A stretch of 64,000 nt of DNA, from positions 22,049,714 through 22,113,713 of the forward strand of contig OU342808.1 in NCBI GenBank assembly GCA_910591455.2, read 5' to 3'. Made by a program: the position numbers and the translations under genes. How positions within the stretch are numbered: position 1 is the stretch's first letter; each line of letters opens with the position of its first letter. The DNA is from Pholis gunnellus. Taxonomy: Eukaryota; Chordata; Actinopteri; Perciformes; Pholidae. Positions 34,069-46,975 of the stretch are shown piece by piece. Below the pieces are notes generated by a model. It did not search any database. It saw nothing but the letters and a program-made list of their open reading frames with translations, and had not been told where the DNA came from.

Positions 34069-35935
34069 AGGCTTCATGTGTCTCTTGTCTTTTTAGGCTG
34101 CTTTCATGTGTTTAATGAGCTCATCCTCCTCCCGTCATCCTGTACAACAACTAACTTCACCATGCAAAAACATGATAATATGTTGATTTTTATCAAATAT
34201 AAAGAATAAATGTAAACATTTAGACATCATGTTTGATATGGCTGCAAATAAAGACAGAGTTTCTAATATGAAAACACGACTCAGTTCTTTAATCTGACAT
34301 CTAGCATCTGCAATAAGTGATCAGAAGATAATGCAGATAATACTTCAAAAATGTTTGTATTTCAAAATACAATAAGAAGTTGAATCTTGACAGCGGTAGA
34401 ATTTTTGTTAGTGAAGCTGATTTGCATGTTATTTTTAAGGATGTATTACATTTTCTACTCAAATTATCAAGTGGGGAAGAAAGGATTTAAAACAACACGT
34501 TTATAATAGAGCAACAGGTTTGTTACAACTAATCAAAAAGTGAAACCAAATCTCAAAACAACTGAGCCTCATTGATTCCCAAATTAATAATTTATTAAAA
34601 AAAATCATTATGAGACAAACAATAAATGTAAAACAATAAAAGTTTAAACAATAATACACATAGTAAACACATCAAAATAAAAATGTATATCAAATAAGTG
34701 GGAGAATTGAAAGTAAGTGGAATATACTTTTTATTTAGAAAGTAATACTCTTGTTAAATATTTGTACTTTTTCAAGATACACTTTCTATCCTGCTTTATT
34801 TCGGATAGTTTCATCATATTCAAAAGTATATATTTTATTGAAGAATGGAGAAGAGAAGCCTGTTTTAAGGCACACAATATATGTATTACAGCACATTACC
34901 TACAGTGTAGTCACGTTTCCTGCTACCTCTTTATTAGCATTGCTGGCTCTAATTAATCTTCTGACTAACCTCCACAGATGGCATGTGCCCAGATATTAGC
35001 AGTGAGGGTCAGAGTCCGGACTGGGTGGTATTGTTTAGTGATATCGGTGCCTGTGAGCAAGGTGGTTGAACTCTCCTCTATATTTACTTTTTAACCCAGA
35101 CTATCAGACAAAAGAGAAAATGAGGGCTGTATTATTAATGTATTGATCTATGGATATTTTAAATAGAAATCATAGATTCTTACTGATTTCTCTTGTGCAC
35201 TTTTTTACCAAGAAGTAAATAGAGAAGGGGAAGAGTTCTTAAGAAAATGTATTCTCTGCAAAAGATATGTGCAACACGATGTCCCTAATATTTCTGTGCA
35301 TTTTAAAGTGTATTGCCAGCATACTGACACTTATTTCTTGACGTGTTAAGAGTTACACAAGTTTTGTTGAACTTTCGAAAAACTGGTTCAAAGTTTCATC
35401 TCTCCTCATGAACTGGAGAGAACTTTTAGTTTCTAGTTAAAAGTTCTAGTTTTATCATTACCCTTGACAGGTCTGATGATGCATATCTGATAATGACTTG
35501 TCTTCATGAGTCAATTAGGGATGATATAAGTCTAAATACCCCCCAAACACACATACACCTGCTTTATACTGTTAAATGTTTTTGGAACAGTGCCTGTTCA
35601 ATAAAATACTTAAGAGACATTTGAGAGCTTTTTCATCACGTTTATTTCTCACAGATTCATTTCCACCACATCTAAAACCAGCAGTTGTCTGCTAGTATCA
35701 TTAATATAAACAAAGCAGCTTTCTACCAGTCGCAGGATGTTCGTGTGTGTGCTTCACCTCGAGGAGCAGGAACCTTTTGTCTAGCCTGTCGGTGGATCTT
35801 TAACTGATGCACTCGGCCTCAGTGGCAGTTGTTCAGAGGATTGCGAAAGTCGTTAAAGCTCTGGATTTGAGGCGTGCAAGGGAAGCTGGTATGCAGTTTA
35901 GCAGGTTCTCTTTAGGCTGATACTTTCTCCAGGGG
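34069..35935. other. hint2 3' UTR and acsbg2 copy A upstream flank
   Basis: No coding sequence is seen. The hint2 poly(A) signal is near the left end. From 34962 on, the sequence matches the copy B upstream flank starting at 46849, so the distal promoter region was duplicated with the gene. Confidence 0.5.
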
Positions 35936-36018
35936 GCAAACAGTCCTGCGCCGGGCAAAGGTTGATTCGGGTCTGTCCTGCACCTGACGACTGTCAGTCA
36001 GCTCTGTCCCAGAAGAAG
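35936..36018 (+). other. acsbg2: Probable non-coding first exon of acsbg2 copy A
   Basis: A segment ending CTGTCCCAGAAGAAG followed by donor GTAAGA (exon end at 36018) is preserved in both duplicates, ending at 47881 in copy B. The start-codon exon opens with a 3' splice site 10 nt before the ATG, so an upstream non-coding exon is required and this is the best candidate. Its left end is a guess. Confidence 0.5.
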
Positions 36019-37101
36019 GTAAGAAAAGTTTCAATTTTAAGATCTTTTTTCACGTTGCAGTGTGTGGACTTGTGTTGGGGGAATTTTGTTGTCATACGTT
36101 GCTATTGGAACTGCATGTCGCATGCACGATGATGCACTTTGAACGTCTTTGGTTACTGACATGTTACAGCTCGTTTTCTGCGTCAGCTGAAAATACTACA
36201 TTCATTTCACAATTTAATTTAAGATTCTACGGCTGAGTAAAATATACTGCTATGCACACTGATGATGTCTTTGATGTGCAGAAGCAATTGAATTCATTAG
36301 TCTTTGGGCTGCATGGTCAACGTGTTTAAAACAAACACATGACTACGAGATGGAAATATTTGATGTGAGCAAGCCGCTTACTTTTAATTTGTTTGATCAA
36401 CCGACTAAGTCTTTCTCTAAAACCCCCCTCCACAATGAATAAGTAATTCTTACATACTGAGACTAAATACCTGGAGTTACTCTGGGCTTTCAGTTATCCC
36501 CTATAGGACTCCTTTAGGATTTTCTACTACTCACTTTTTACTACACAGTTTTCTTCAAAGGTAACGTCTGCTTTCTATATACATAGTTTAGTTTTTTGAA
36601 GATACAGCTTGTGACCATAACACATGAGTTGAGTTGTTTGCAAACTAAACTGCATTAATTCACTCTCTGCAGTGCATTCATAAGAGAACTGAATCAAGGA
36701 AGTTCTCAAGTCAAGCTCTTGTCTTTTTGAATATATTTTAAATTTCATCTAATACGTGAAACGTTGGTTCGTTACTTTGTTAACTTGAATTAAGTAGAGA
36801 TGACTGAGATGCAGTGTGTTGTGCTTCAATGTGTGATTATATGGGTCAAAGAGTATGAAAGCATGTAGATGTTCTCCAATGCTTTCTGGCACAATATTCA
36901 GAGTTTCAACATTTTGTGATGGCGGTCATTGACTCTGACCTGTTGCAATGTTTGTCAGTGTTATATACAGTATATGACCAGAGCGGTGCTGTTTCAGAAC
37001 TGGAATTCTTATTTACTTGTAGGATATCTGAAATGTTTCAATGCTGATTGTACTTAACGCCCATTTAATCTAGTTTTCTTTGTTATTCCAGCAAATACGA
37101 G

Positions 37102-40100
37102 ATGAGTGTCCAAGAGGGTTCGGTTCAGAGCAGTGGTGTAGCAGACATGGATGGTAAAGCTGAGAGGTATGCAAAATGATGCATGTCCCAAAGCGAAAAA
37201 AAACCACATCTTAATATCAGGTAGATTTAATCCATTTGTACTATGTAACCAACAATTATGTTTGTCCACAGCATCTCTACCCAAAAGGCACCGTCAGACT
37301 CCACAAACGTAAAGACTCCCCCCACCCTCCTCCTCAATGGAGATGCCACCACAGCTGAGCTCTGTACAACATCTGAGCTGGAGGAAGCCACTGAAGGACT
37401 TTCACTGGGTAAGAGTCTGAGTGCAACGTGAGGAGAAAGGGAAATTATGTATAAATACATTGCCTGGTGTTAAGCTGGCAGTTATGGCAGCAGTGGGCAT
37501 TATGTGCATTAAAAATATTAGGTTTAGATGATAGAATATGGCACTGATACTTTATCACTCAAACTATCATGAGTGCTTTGCCTGTTTACATTAATTTGTA
37601 TATTTAATATATATATATATATATATATGGGTTTTCTTCTATGTGTTATTTTCTCTTTAAAGGGTTTTCACCTAAAAAGGCTTAAATGGCTAAAATGGCT
37701 TAATGGCTTAGTGACTGAACGAACTAATATGCTGAACCTACCAAAATAAAAGTTGTTTGGGGAGACTCATCGATCCTTCTCAAGTGGAGAAACTGCAAAT
37801 GTTTAAAAATAACTCCAGGAACTAATCTGACGTTAAAAACTGCCTCAAGAGGGAAAGATTTGGAAAGACTTGTCGAACGAGTAATTGTAGAGCACAGTTG
37901 TTCTCAATGGCTCCCAGGGCTGAGAGACACATTAACAAGACAATAAATGATAACAATAAATACATAAAAACAATAAATTAGTAGGCTCCCCAAATATTGT
38001 CTTTTATAGTGAACACCTCTAAAAACGATTCAAATGATAAAATCTGAGAAGGTGCCATCACTCTTAAGGTAAACACAAACATCTTACAACAAATGCAACC
38101 TGTGAAAAAGGATATAGACATTCTGTCGCTTTAAAAGGTCAAAAGCCCCAAAATAGCTACTACTGTATTAGCAGCTGCATGAAGGGCAGAATTTGAGAGA
38201 TACTTACTGTATACAGTCTCATAAATCAGCAGGATTGTCAGGTAAATAAAGCTAAAAGATAATTTAGAGATCTCTTTAAATGACATCCAATACAACTCAG
38301 CATAACCTTTCTATCCTTACGCTGGAATCAGAGAATGACCCTTGTTCTTAGATAAAATATCATTATGTACTTGTTGTCACTATGTGTTCCTTGTTTTTTG
38401 CAGTTTTTAAAGAGATTCTCAAATAGTTCCTGCATTTTGGGTCGCTAAAATTCAAAGTGAAACAGCAACATTTCCCTTTGGATAATATAACTATGGAAAA
38501 GGGAAAAATGCGAAAGAAGATGGATAGCATGTTAAGTAATAGAGTGATCTGAACCAGTCTAATGGTGCGTCTAAAAGCCTCTCACCAAACTTCCTCTAAC
38601 CAAACCTGATCGGTAGGTACGCACTGACTTTTATGGTTTGTCTCACGTATCATTACAGCCCTCCCACATTCACAGCACAACCTGTAAATCATGTTGCTCT
38701 GACAATTCATGTGTAAGAAATCCACAGGGTCAGTCCAGAGAAGTCTGTAGTCCTCTCATAAACCCGACTCTTCTTCTAAAGCTTGCTGTCTCGGTTTGGT
38801 GAGGGTGTCGTCTGAAATTTGATTTGTCATTAAATTGCGAGTAAATACGGCTGTCCCTGTTGTCCCAATACAGAAGAGCCCAAGGCAGTTCCCTTGTTGA
38901 GGGCGAATGGACCAGCACCTCTGGACCCAGGGGACCAGCTATGGAGCACCAGCAGACACAAGGCAGTCAGGCTGAGGATGGAGGGCTCGGGCCCGGCTTC
39001 AGCGACTCCCATGACTGTCCATCAGCTGTTTCTGAAGACGGTGGAATCGTACGGGGATCATCCAGCCTTGGCTTCCAAAGAAGAGGGCCAGTGGGTGACC
39101 CTGACATGGAGGCAATACTATGAGCAGTGCCGGGCAGCAGCTAAAAGTTTCCTCAAGGTTTGTTTGCAAATTGAACTTGTGCAGTTACATATTGTGGGAT
39201 TTTTTGGTTTTAGCCTGGTCTTCAGTAAATACATAACCTGTGGGCCAGTAAGCATTTCTTGTTTGTCCTGTTTTGTAAACAGTAGCTCAGAATGTCCTCC
39301 CTCTCTCAATAAAAATCAACACTTGTGTGTAAAAATGCACAGCTTGTGCTCCTTGGACATGTTTGTGTCCCATGAGGTGGAGTGGCTTTGAAACGAGATG
39401 TAGGTCAAGAGTAATGGAGACACTGTGCTGCTGTGTCATTAAAGATACATGCTCTTTTGAAGAAAAAACAACAACAACAACTTGTCTGCTTTGTAGTTGG
39501 GGCTGGAGCGTTACCATGGTGTGGGTATTCTGGGATTCAACTCCCCCGAATGGTTCATCTCAGACATCGGCTGCATCTTTGCAGGGTAAGATCACAATAA
39601 AGGAGGAAGATAAAATTCCACCCGATACTACACATTTATCTCTGTCCATGCTCATCTCAAAGTTCATCTCTGTATCCCCACCCACAGCCGTTAAGGCCGT
39701 ACCAGTTAAAAGTCTTATAATGTGGGTGTGAAACTTCTATCCAGCCGTTGTCCTCAGATAAATGAGTAATATTGAAGTTGTGTATTGTATGCAGATAGCT
39801 CTTGGGTTAATTTAAAATGTTAGGTTGTTTCGAGGATACAATACTATTTATAATTGTGTAAGAAATGTATCATTTGATGATTGCATTTGTTTAGTTCAAA
39901 TTATGTGGCATATCTTGTGCCATATGTCTTATGTTTTTAACTAATTTGCATGAATAATGAACAGATAAATCAAACATTAACTTCAGTTATTTCTGATCAG
40001 TGTCTCTGAAAGACGTGCAATTATTTGTGAGACAAACTGTAGTCCAAAGAGCAAAATCCACAGTACATCATGCAAGGAAATGTGTGCATTCAACAGAGGA

Positions 40101-43100
40101 TTTTACTCTCCTATATCTGATTTGTTCCACAGGGGTCTGGCAACTGGAATTTACACCACCAACTCACCCGAAGCTTGTCAGTATGTGGCTGCCAACAGTG
40201 AGGCCAACATCCTGGTAGTGGAGAACCAGAAACAGCTCGAGAAAATCCTGCAGGTCAGGAGCTTCATTAGAGTGCTGTAGTAACTATTGGTAAAGTTAGA
40301 AAAAAAAATGTCCTCATATTGTTTAATTTGTATTTCCCCAACAGGTTAAAGATCATCTACCTCATCTGAAAGCCATTGTCCAGTATAAAGGCGAGCTGCA
40401 GCAGAAAGCACCATTCCTGTATACAGTACGTTTGCTCAGCAAACATATTGATGTAGCAGATGAGTCACATGGTTGTAGAAAATCTGATCTAAACTGAATT
40501 CTTCATGTGATGCCTATCGTTTCACCACTGACCTTTGTAATGCAATAATATTATCTTACTTGTGGTTTAAGAATTGTAATCAAATACATGTGACCTCAAA
40601 TATCAGATGCAGTTCAGTTCAGTCTGGATTCAAATGCACTTTATTTAACATTATCTCTGTATTTGTGTAGTGGGCAGAGTTCATGAAGCTGGGAGAGGAT
40701 GTGCCCGACGAGCAGCTAAATGCTGTGATTGACAGTCTTCGGGCCAACGAGTGCTGTACTCTCATCTTTACCTCTGGAACCACTGGCAACCCTAAAGGAT
40801 GCATGTTGAGCCACGACAATGTAAGCTATCTGGACAAAATACTTTCCTTTTCTTACATTTAAATTATTTATATATCATTCTTTCTTAGGGCTTGATTGAC
40901 AATTGTTTTTGCCATCATTAATCTAATAATAAATTAATTATTCGTTCCAGTATTTTAAGAAATCCTGAAAAACTGCACATCACAACTTGGAACCAGAGAC
41001 TATCATTACCATTTATTCACTATTGAAGTCAAATACAATAAAATAATAACAAATATATAGTGATTATGCTCACATAAGGTAGAAAACAGCAAATCAACTT
41101 GTATTGCAGAAGAAGAAAACCCCCCACAAAAGAAACACATAATGTGTTAGAAAGAGGCCGGTTTAAATTAAAGGTATGAGTCAAAAACACGAACACAGCT
41201 GAATAAAAGGAAGTTGTTCTTTTCTTTTTTTGAAAAAACTTTTTTACTGTACGCCTTAATTGATATTTTGATTAATGAGATTTTCCTAAACCAGAATTTT
41301 GGGAGGTACTAGAGCATTTTAACAGCATCAAATAAAGTGTTTATTTATGTAAATGAAGAGGACCCACCATAGAGCCATGGGGAACTCCAAAAACAGTGTA
41401 TGTATTATATGCCAACACATCAAATACTATCAGACAGGTAGCACCCAGACCAGACACTTATTGCAAAACTCACTGTTTCCTGCTTCCTTCAAGAGGACTT
41501 TTGGAAAGTTTTTTTTTTTTCAATGTAATATACTTCATTAAAGTTATTCAGCCCAAATTTTTCACTGCCATATTTGGAGCAGCCCCACAGACTTAAAGTT
41601 CCCAGCTGACCAAGCTGCAGTTGCGGCCACCTCTACACTGCTTAAATGAACAAAAGACTGCACCACCATCTCATAAACACTGGCTGGTGGATGTAAAGAC
41701 AAAACTTAAAACTAAACAACTAAACCCTACTACTATTGGCTCAGCCAGAGAGTTTTATAAGGTACTAATAACAGTTTGTGTGAACAATGTGTTTGCTGAC
41801 TTGTTTTGTGGAAACTAAAGAAAAGTATTTGAGTAAATTACTCTGATTCTGACTCCTCTCTAATATGTAGCTGACATGGACGGTCCACAGGGCAGCTTCC
41901 ATGCTCAGCTTAAAGCACACTGAGGAGAGGATGGTCAGTTACCTGCCGCTCAGCCACGTGGCCGCCCAGCTAGTTGACATGTGGATGACTATGTTGTGTG
42001 CCATGACCACCTACTTTGCAGAGCCAGACGCCCTCAAGGTAAGGATGCCTACTGTTGTATAAACATAGAATTATTAATGGTGGTTTACTATTTTTACTCT
42101 AATCCACAATCATTTTTCCAGGGCTCCTTAGTAAATACACTTAAAGAGGTTCGTCCAACTTGTTTCGTGGGGGTTCCTCGAGTGTGGGAGAAGATGCAGG
42201 AGAAAATGAAAGCTGTTGGGGCCAAGGCATCCCCAATGAAGAGGAGAGTCGCGGGCTGGGCCAAGTCTATAGGCCTGCGGTACAACTACAGTGTCATGAA
42301 CGGGTGAGACAGCAGCAAAGATTCCTTTAGAATTCATGTTAGCATGCTAACACTTGCTAATTAGCACTAAACACAAAGAACAGCTGAGGCTGATGGGAAT
42401 GACATTAGCTCTGCATGCTTCTGTATTGGTGTTGACATTTTGACCTAATGATGAAATCAGGAAATAACCAAAGTGGTTGCAAATTATCTTCAGGGAGACA
42501 TGAATGTTTGGACCAAATATAATGGCAATACATCCAATAGTTATTCATTTCTGGGCCAAACAGACAGACCTACATTGCCAAGTTGGTAATGCTTCATTTG
42601 GAGCCCATTTCTTAATTCCGAAGAAATCTTAACTTCAAACAAACAATGGGTGTAAATGTGACTTTATCTTTTTGGTTACAGGGAGAACCAGGTGCCCTGG
42701 GGCTTCATGTTGGCTAATAATCTGGTCTTTAAGAAGGTCCGTGAGTCGCTGGGCCTAGACCGCTGCAAGTTATGCTTCACGGGCGCTGCCCCCATCACCA
42801 AAGACACTATGGAGTTCTTCATGAGCCTGAACATCCCTTTATTGGAGCTATACGGCATGAGTGAATGCTCCTGCCCACACACCATCTCCACTGACACCTA
42901 TTACCACTTCACAAGGTGAGCAGCAAAGCATTATGGGACATTTCAACTATGATTAAAATGTGTTGCTGATATGGATGTGAGAATACTGTGACAACCTGCT
43001 GGTAATTTTCTCTCCAGTAAAACCTTTAGTCAAAGTGGAACTCCACAGATTTTACACATTTTTTGATGTTAAGCTCCCACTTGAGGTCCTGGCTGATGAC

Positions 43101-45517
43101 GGATCCCATGAAGCTAAAGGACAAAGTCGACTAGGGAGTCACATAGGATGATAGGGGCGACTGGGGCTGCGCTCCTCTTAAAATCCACAACTTCCACTGT
43201 CTTTAGACTTTTCGCTCTGAGTTGTCATCAGATGGTTAATCACGCACCTGTGGGCAGACTCATCCGCAACAGAGATGAGTCCAATGAGGTGTCGTCCATG
43301 AACTTCAAGAGTTTGACGAACTGCTGACTGGAGGTGCTGCTGTTGGTGTAGAGGGAGAAGAGCTGAGGGGCTGAGTCTTTAATCTACCGACAGGTGGAGT
43401 CGGGGATGTGAAACTGACAAAGATTGACCTGCATGTAGACTATGGGTGTAAGTCTGTCATTGGCCGCATATCTCACACAGTATCCTGCTCTTCTTCCTCT
43501 ATCCGGACTATTTATTTAGGAAGTGAACCGTCATTGCATCCTGTGCTTAGCGTCGCCCAGGATTGTGAATGTTAATTTGTGGAGCCAGACATTTCTTTAG
43601 CGCTGACACAGCGCTGTGGAGATAAGTCTAGCTATGCGAAACTATTATTATCATAACTTTTGTTGAGGGTTTGGAAGCAGACATTAATCTGTTTTTAAGA
43701 GGTCACAAGTCAAAAAAGTTGGGAACCACAGGTTTAATTAATCACAAATCAGCCAGGTTTGTCAGTTTTTGCATGAAAATGTTTTTCATAGTATACTGAC
43801 ATTATGATATCCTATTTCTTTGTACTAAACTTAAAAGTAGCGGTGCCGTTGTAGTTAGGTCAGGTCTAAATAAACAAGTTGCTGACTTGTGTCTCTCCAG
43901 CTGTGGAAAAGTGATGCCAGGCTGCAAGACGAAGCTGGAGAACCCAGATGAGGACGGGAGTGGAGAGATATGTATGTGGGGTCGGCACGTCTTCATGGGC
44001 TACCTGGACATGCCGGACTTAACATCAGAGGCTCTCGACCAGGACGGCTGGCTGCGCTCTGGAGATCTGGGAAGACACGACGAGAATGACTTCCTGTACA
44101 TCACAGGAAGGATCAAGGGTAAGCTGTGGTCCCTTTGGAGGGGCCTGACCCCTTGATCCACAGGACTGCACTATGTAACTATATATAAAGTAGTTAGACC
44201 AATGTTGACCTCCACCAGCTACAACAGTAAAAAAACTGCTTATTAATTGATGCATCTAATAATGTCATAATATAATATGTATTTTTCTGCAGAACAAAGA
44301 GTTATACTTTTTATACTTTTGGTACATTTTGCTGAACATAATTCTTTACTTTTACTTATTTAATATTTTGAATAGAGGACTTTAATTTGTAATAAAGTAT
44401 TGTTGTATTGGCACTTTTACTTGAGTAAAATAACTGAGTACTTTTTAAGAACTTAGCAATTCAAGTACTCTACATTACAAAACAAATGGAACATACAAAT
44501 GCACTTTTTAGGGCAATTTATATAAAATATTTATATAAAATGACAAAGGTCATTGTGTTTAGTTTTAACGTTGGACTCTGAACATTGTCAAACAGTTGAC
44601 ACACTTTTGAAACTAAACTGTCTTTTTGGCACAGAACTGATCATCACTGCAGGTGGAGAGAACATCCCTCCTGTGCCCATCGAGGATTCAGTGAAGGCCG
44701 AGGTGCCCATCATCAGCAACGCCATGCTGATCGGAGACAAGCTGAAGTTCCTCTCCATGCTGCTCACGCTCAAAGTAACCGGGCCTCCATTCCTGCACGC
44801 AGTCACAGCTACTGAATAAATAAAACAAACACAATAATGTCCCTTCTCTATTTCCACAGTGTGTGGTGGATGACAGCGGCGAGCCCACAGACGAGCTGAG
44901 CCCCGAGGCTTTGATATTCTGCCAGCAGCACAACGTCACAGCCACCAAGGTGTCCGAGATCGTAGCCAATAAGGAGCCGGCTATCTACAAAGCCATACAG
45001 GAAGGCATGGACCGCTCCAACGCCAGAGCAACGTCCAACGCCCAGAAGATCCAGAAGTGGGTGATACTGGAGCGAGACTTCTCTGTCAGTGGAGGTGAAC
45101 TGGGTGAGTTGTTTTGCTTTGCTTCCTTCTTTTGGTATTCAAATTATAGCAAAATCTGCACACAACAATATAATTAAAGAAGTATTCACTACTGCTGTGA
45201 TGTAGTTTAATCAGCTATCAATCAGGGTCATGTCTTGTGACTGTGCCGCATGCCAGAAAGCATTCCAGTGAAGTTTGATTGGTAGCGATTGAATCTCTCC
45301 CTCTGAGATATTTTTAAAGCTACAGTGGGTCAAATGTTGTCACCGTGTGAGTGTCGCTCAGCAGAGACTTAAGGTTGAGATTTAAATGTAATTAACCTGC
45401 TTTTTTCTTTTTTCTGTCTATGCAGGACCTACCTTGAAACTGAGGAGACCCATTGTTGTGAAGATGTACCAGGAGAAAATAAATGAATTGTATACAGTGG
45501 CCACGGAAAGACAGTAG
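37102..45517 (+). CDS. acsbg2: Long-chain acyl-CoA synthetase, bubblegum type (copy A)
   Basis: ATP-dependent ligase turning long-chain fatty acids into acyl-CoA through an acyl-AMP intermediate. Fourteen coding exons: 37102-37166, 37272-37408, 38874-39157, 39497-39585, 40133-40253, 40345-40425, 40671-40820, 41871-42038, 42122-42303, 42682-42915, 43901-44118, 44635-44774, 44860-45103, 45426-45517; 734 aa, no break. Motifs: P-loop TSGTTGNPK (293-301) followed by GCMLSHDN; LPLSHVAAQ (334-342); GVPRVWEK; YGMSECSCPH (483-492); SGDLG with Asp559; GRIKE; ITAGGENIPPVPIED. The ATG is in the first exon after the non-coding leader and matches copy B. Poly(A) signal at 45725-45730. It differs from copy B by about 37 residues; Cys303 and Cys490 are unusual next to core motifs. 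ACSBG1 is less likely because the C-terminal half reads like ACSBG2. Confidence 0.92.
42335..42590 (+). repeat. Dispersed repeat in acsbg2 copy A (intron after 42303)
   Basis: Contains TGTTAGCATGCTAACACTTG, CAGCTGAGGCTGATGGGAAT and AATGGCAATACATCCAATAG, the family seen at 4120-4815. The same insertion is present in copy B at 55548-55800, so it predates the duplication. Confidence 0.65.
43080..43430 (-). mobile_element. Degraded LINE reverse-transcriptase fragment (copy A intron)
   Basis: Read on the minus strand, the stretch around 43300-43380 corresponds to the RT region SPLLFS-YTNS and a following LKF-DD segment, with frameshifts. The plus strand shows GATGAGTCCAATGAGGTGTC and GGTGTAGAGGGAGAAGAGCT, phrases common in antisense fish LINE copies. 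About 85 bp present in the copy B version are missing here. Confidence 0.55.
44290..44480 (+). repeat. Teleost TACTTTTACTTGAGTA-type repeat (copy A intron)
   Basis: Phrases such as TTTACTTTTACTTATTTAAT, GGCACTTTTACTTGAGTAAA and CTGAGTACTTTTTAAGAACT place this with the family at 26395-26570. The equivalent in copy B is at about 57650-57800. Confidence 0.6.
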
Positions 45518-45724
45518 ACTGTACTGCACAGAGATGAGATAATACCTGGGGCATGTTTGTGTTGTGCCCAGACGTCATGTTGAGAAATGTATAAAATGTA
45601 ATATTTTAATATGTTTTAATATGTTTCTGTTTAATATGTTCTGATCCCTCTCCCAGGATGAACAGAAGTGCAATAGATGTCATGTCTAAACATACGGTTT
45701 CAAAACAGCTGTGCACATTTTGTA

Positions 45725-45730
45725 AATAAA
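45725..45730 (+). terminator. acsbg2: Poly(A) signal of acsbg2 copy A
   Basis: AATAAA lies 207 bp after the stop codon in sequence shared with copy B, so it is the likely cleavage signal. Confidence 0.6.
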
Positions 45731-46975
45731 ATATCCAAATCAAAGCCAAATCTTGCCATTTACTGTTAGCATACAGGTGCATTGTATGTCATCACACTGG
45801 GAAACACTGAATGGTGTCAGTCATCATTTTTTTTAAGGACATTTTTTGATTCAACTGTGGCCTTAAAGAAGAAAATCTCATGTCCTGGTCATCAGCATAC
45901 CAATATGTATTTTTTTTGCCTCATGCTTCGAGATTATCCCCATCTAGCAAAACTGCAGATATCACCTCTAAAGACTGGATGGAGCTGATGTTTCAATATA
46001 TATATATTATATGAGATAAGAATAGAATCCAATCACATTACTCATTTTTCAACAGTAGCTGTAATTGAAGAGCAGATTATGGCTGTGCTGTTGGTGTAAC
46101 GCTGCCATCATGTGGATGAAATGATGTACTTCAATCACGTGTAGGAACCGTCATGAAGCAATAAGTGCTTCCCACTGATAGTAGGAACACCAACATAATT
46201 GAATGGTAAACTTATTGAGGTTTTCAAACATATAAATCAAGAATATGTTGAACAACAGTAACCTAAATTTTTACGCTCCTTTGACAAGTCAAGCACACCA
46301 CAATCTGAAATATATACCTCTATATTGCATCAAGCTTCCCTTAATTTAAACTAAAGGGCTTTGCCCCACCCTATTTAGAATATAGCCCCAGACAAGAAGT
46401 AAACAAAGAGGTGTGACAGGTTGTGAAATGTTCTTTAGACCATTTAGTGGTGTGTACCTGCAGTACCTTTCTTAAGTTCAACTCATTTGCGTTCATCTTA
46501 AATATTCGAGCAAGCTCACAGTTTACATCCTGGATTAGTTGTTGTCACGTATGCAGCCCACAGGGAAGACTTACACTAAGCGGAGGAACAGTAGCATCTC
46601 GTTTCCACAACTTGAAACCATCTAAAATCATACAGTCAGGAATTTGAAAAAACTTAAACAATTGCTGCCAAGGTTTTCTGAGAGGAGTTGATTCAAATTA
46701 CAGTATTACATGCATTTTAGAACATAAATCACACTGGGCTGTATTAGTTATTAACAGTCAGCAATATGCATGACCACAGTCAACAATATTGTATTAAAGT
46801 GTAGAAAGACAATTTTATTTATGTAGCACATTTCCTTAAAGTCAAATTCCCTAACTAACCTCCACAGATGGCATGTGCCCAGATATTAGCAGTGAGGGTC
46901 AGAGTCTGGACAGATGTGGTGTGACTGGGTGGTATGATTTAGTGACATCGGTGCCCGTGAGCAGGGTGTGTGTGT

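Larger units (their letters stand above)
33086..46290 (+). repeat. Tandem duplication, unit 1 (3' part of hint2 plus acsbg2 copy A)
   Basis: From AAGCACACCACAATCT at 33086 onward this block aligns with the block starting at 46291. The match runs through the 5' flank, all acsbg2 exons, most introns and the 3' flank to about 46262 (CAAGAATATGTTGAACAACA). The left end lies inside hint2 intron 4, so unit 1 includes hint2 exons 5-6. Confidence 0.85.

Noticed and set aside
37102..45517. acsbg2 copy A as a pseudogene
   Set aside because: All 14 coding exons are open, the splice sites are canonical and exon lengths equal those of copy B. Two odd residues near motifs are not enough to call it dead.
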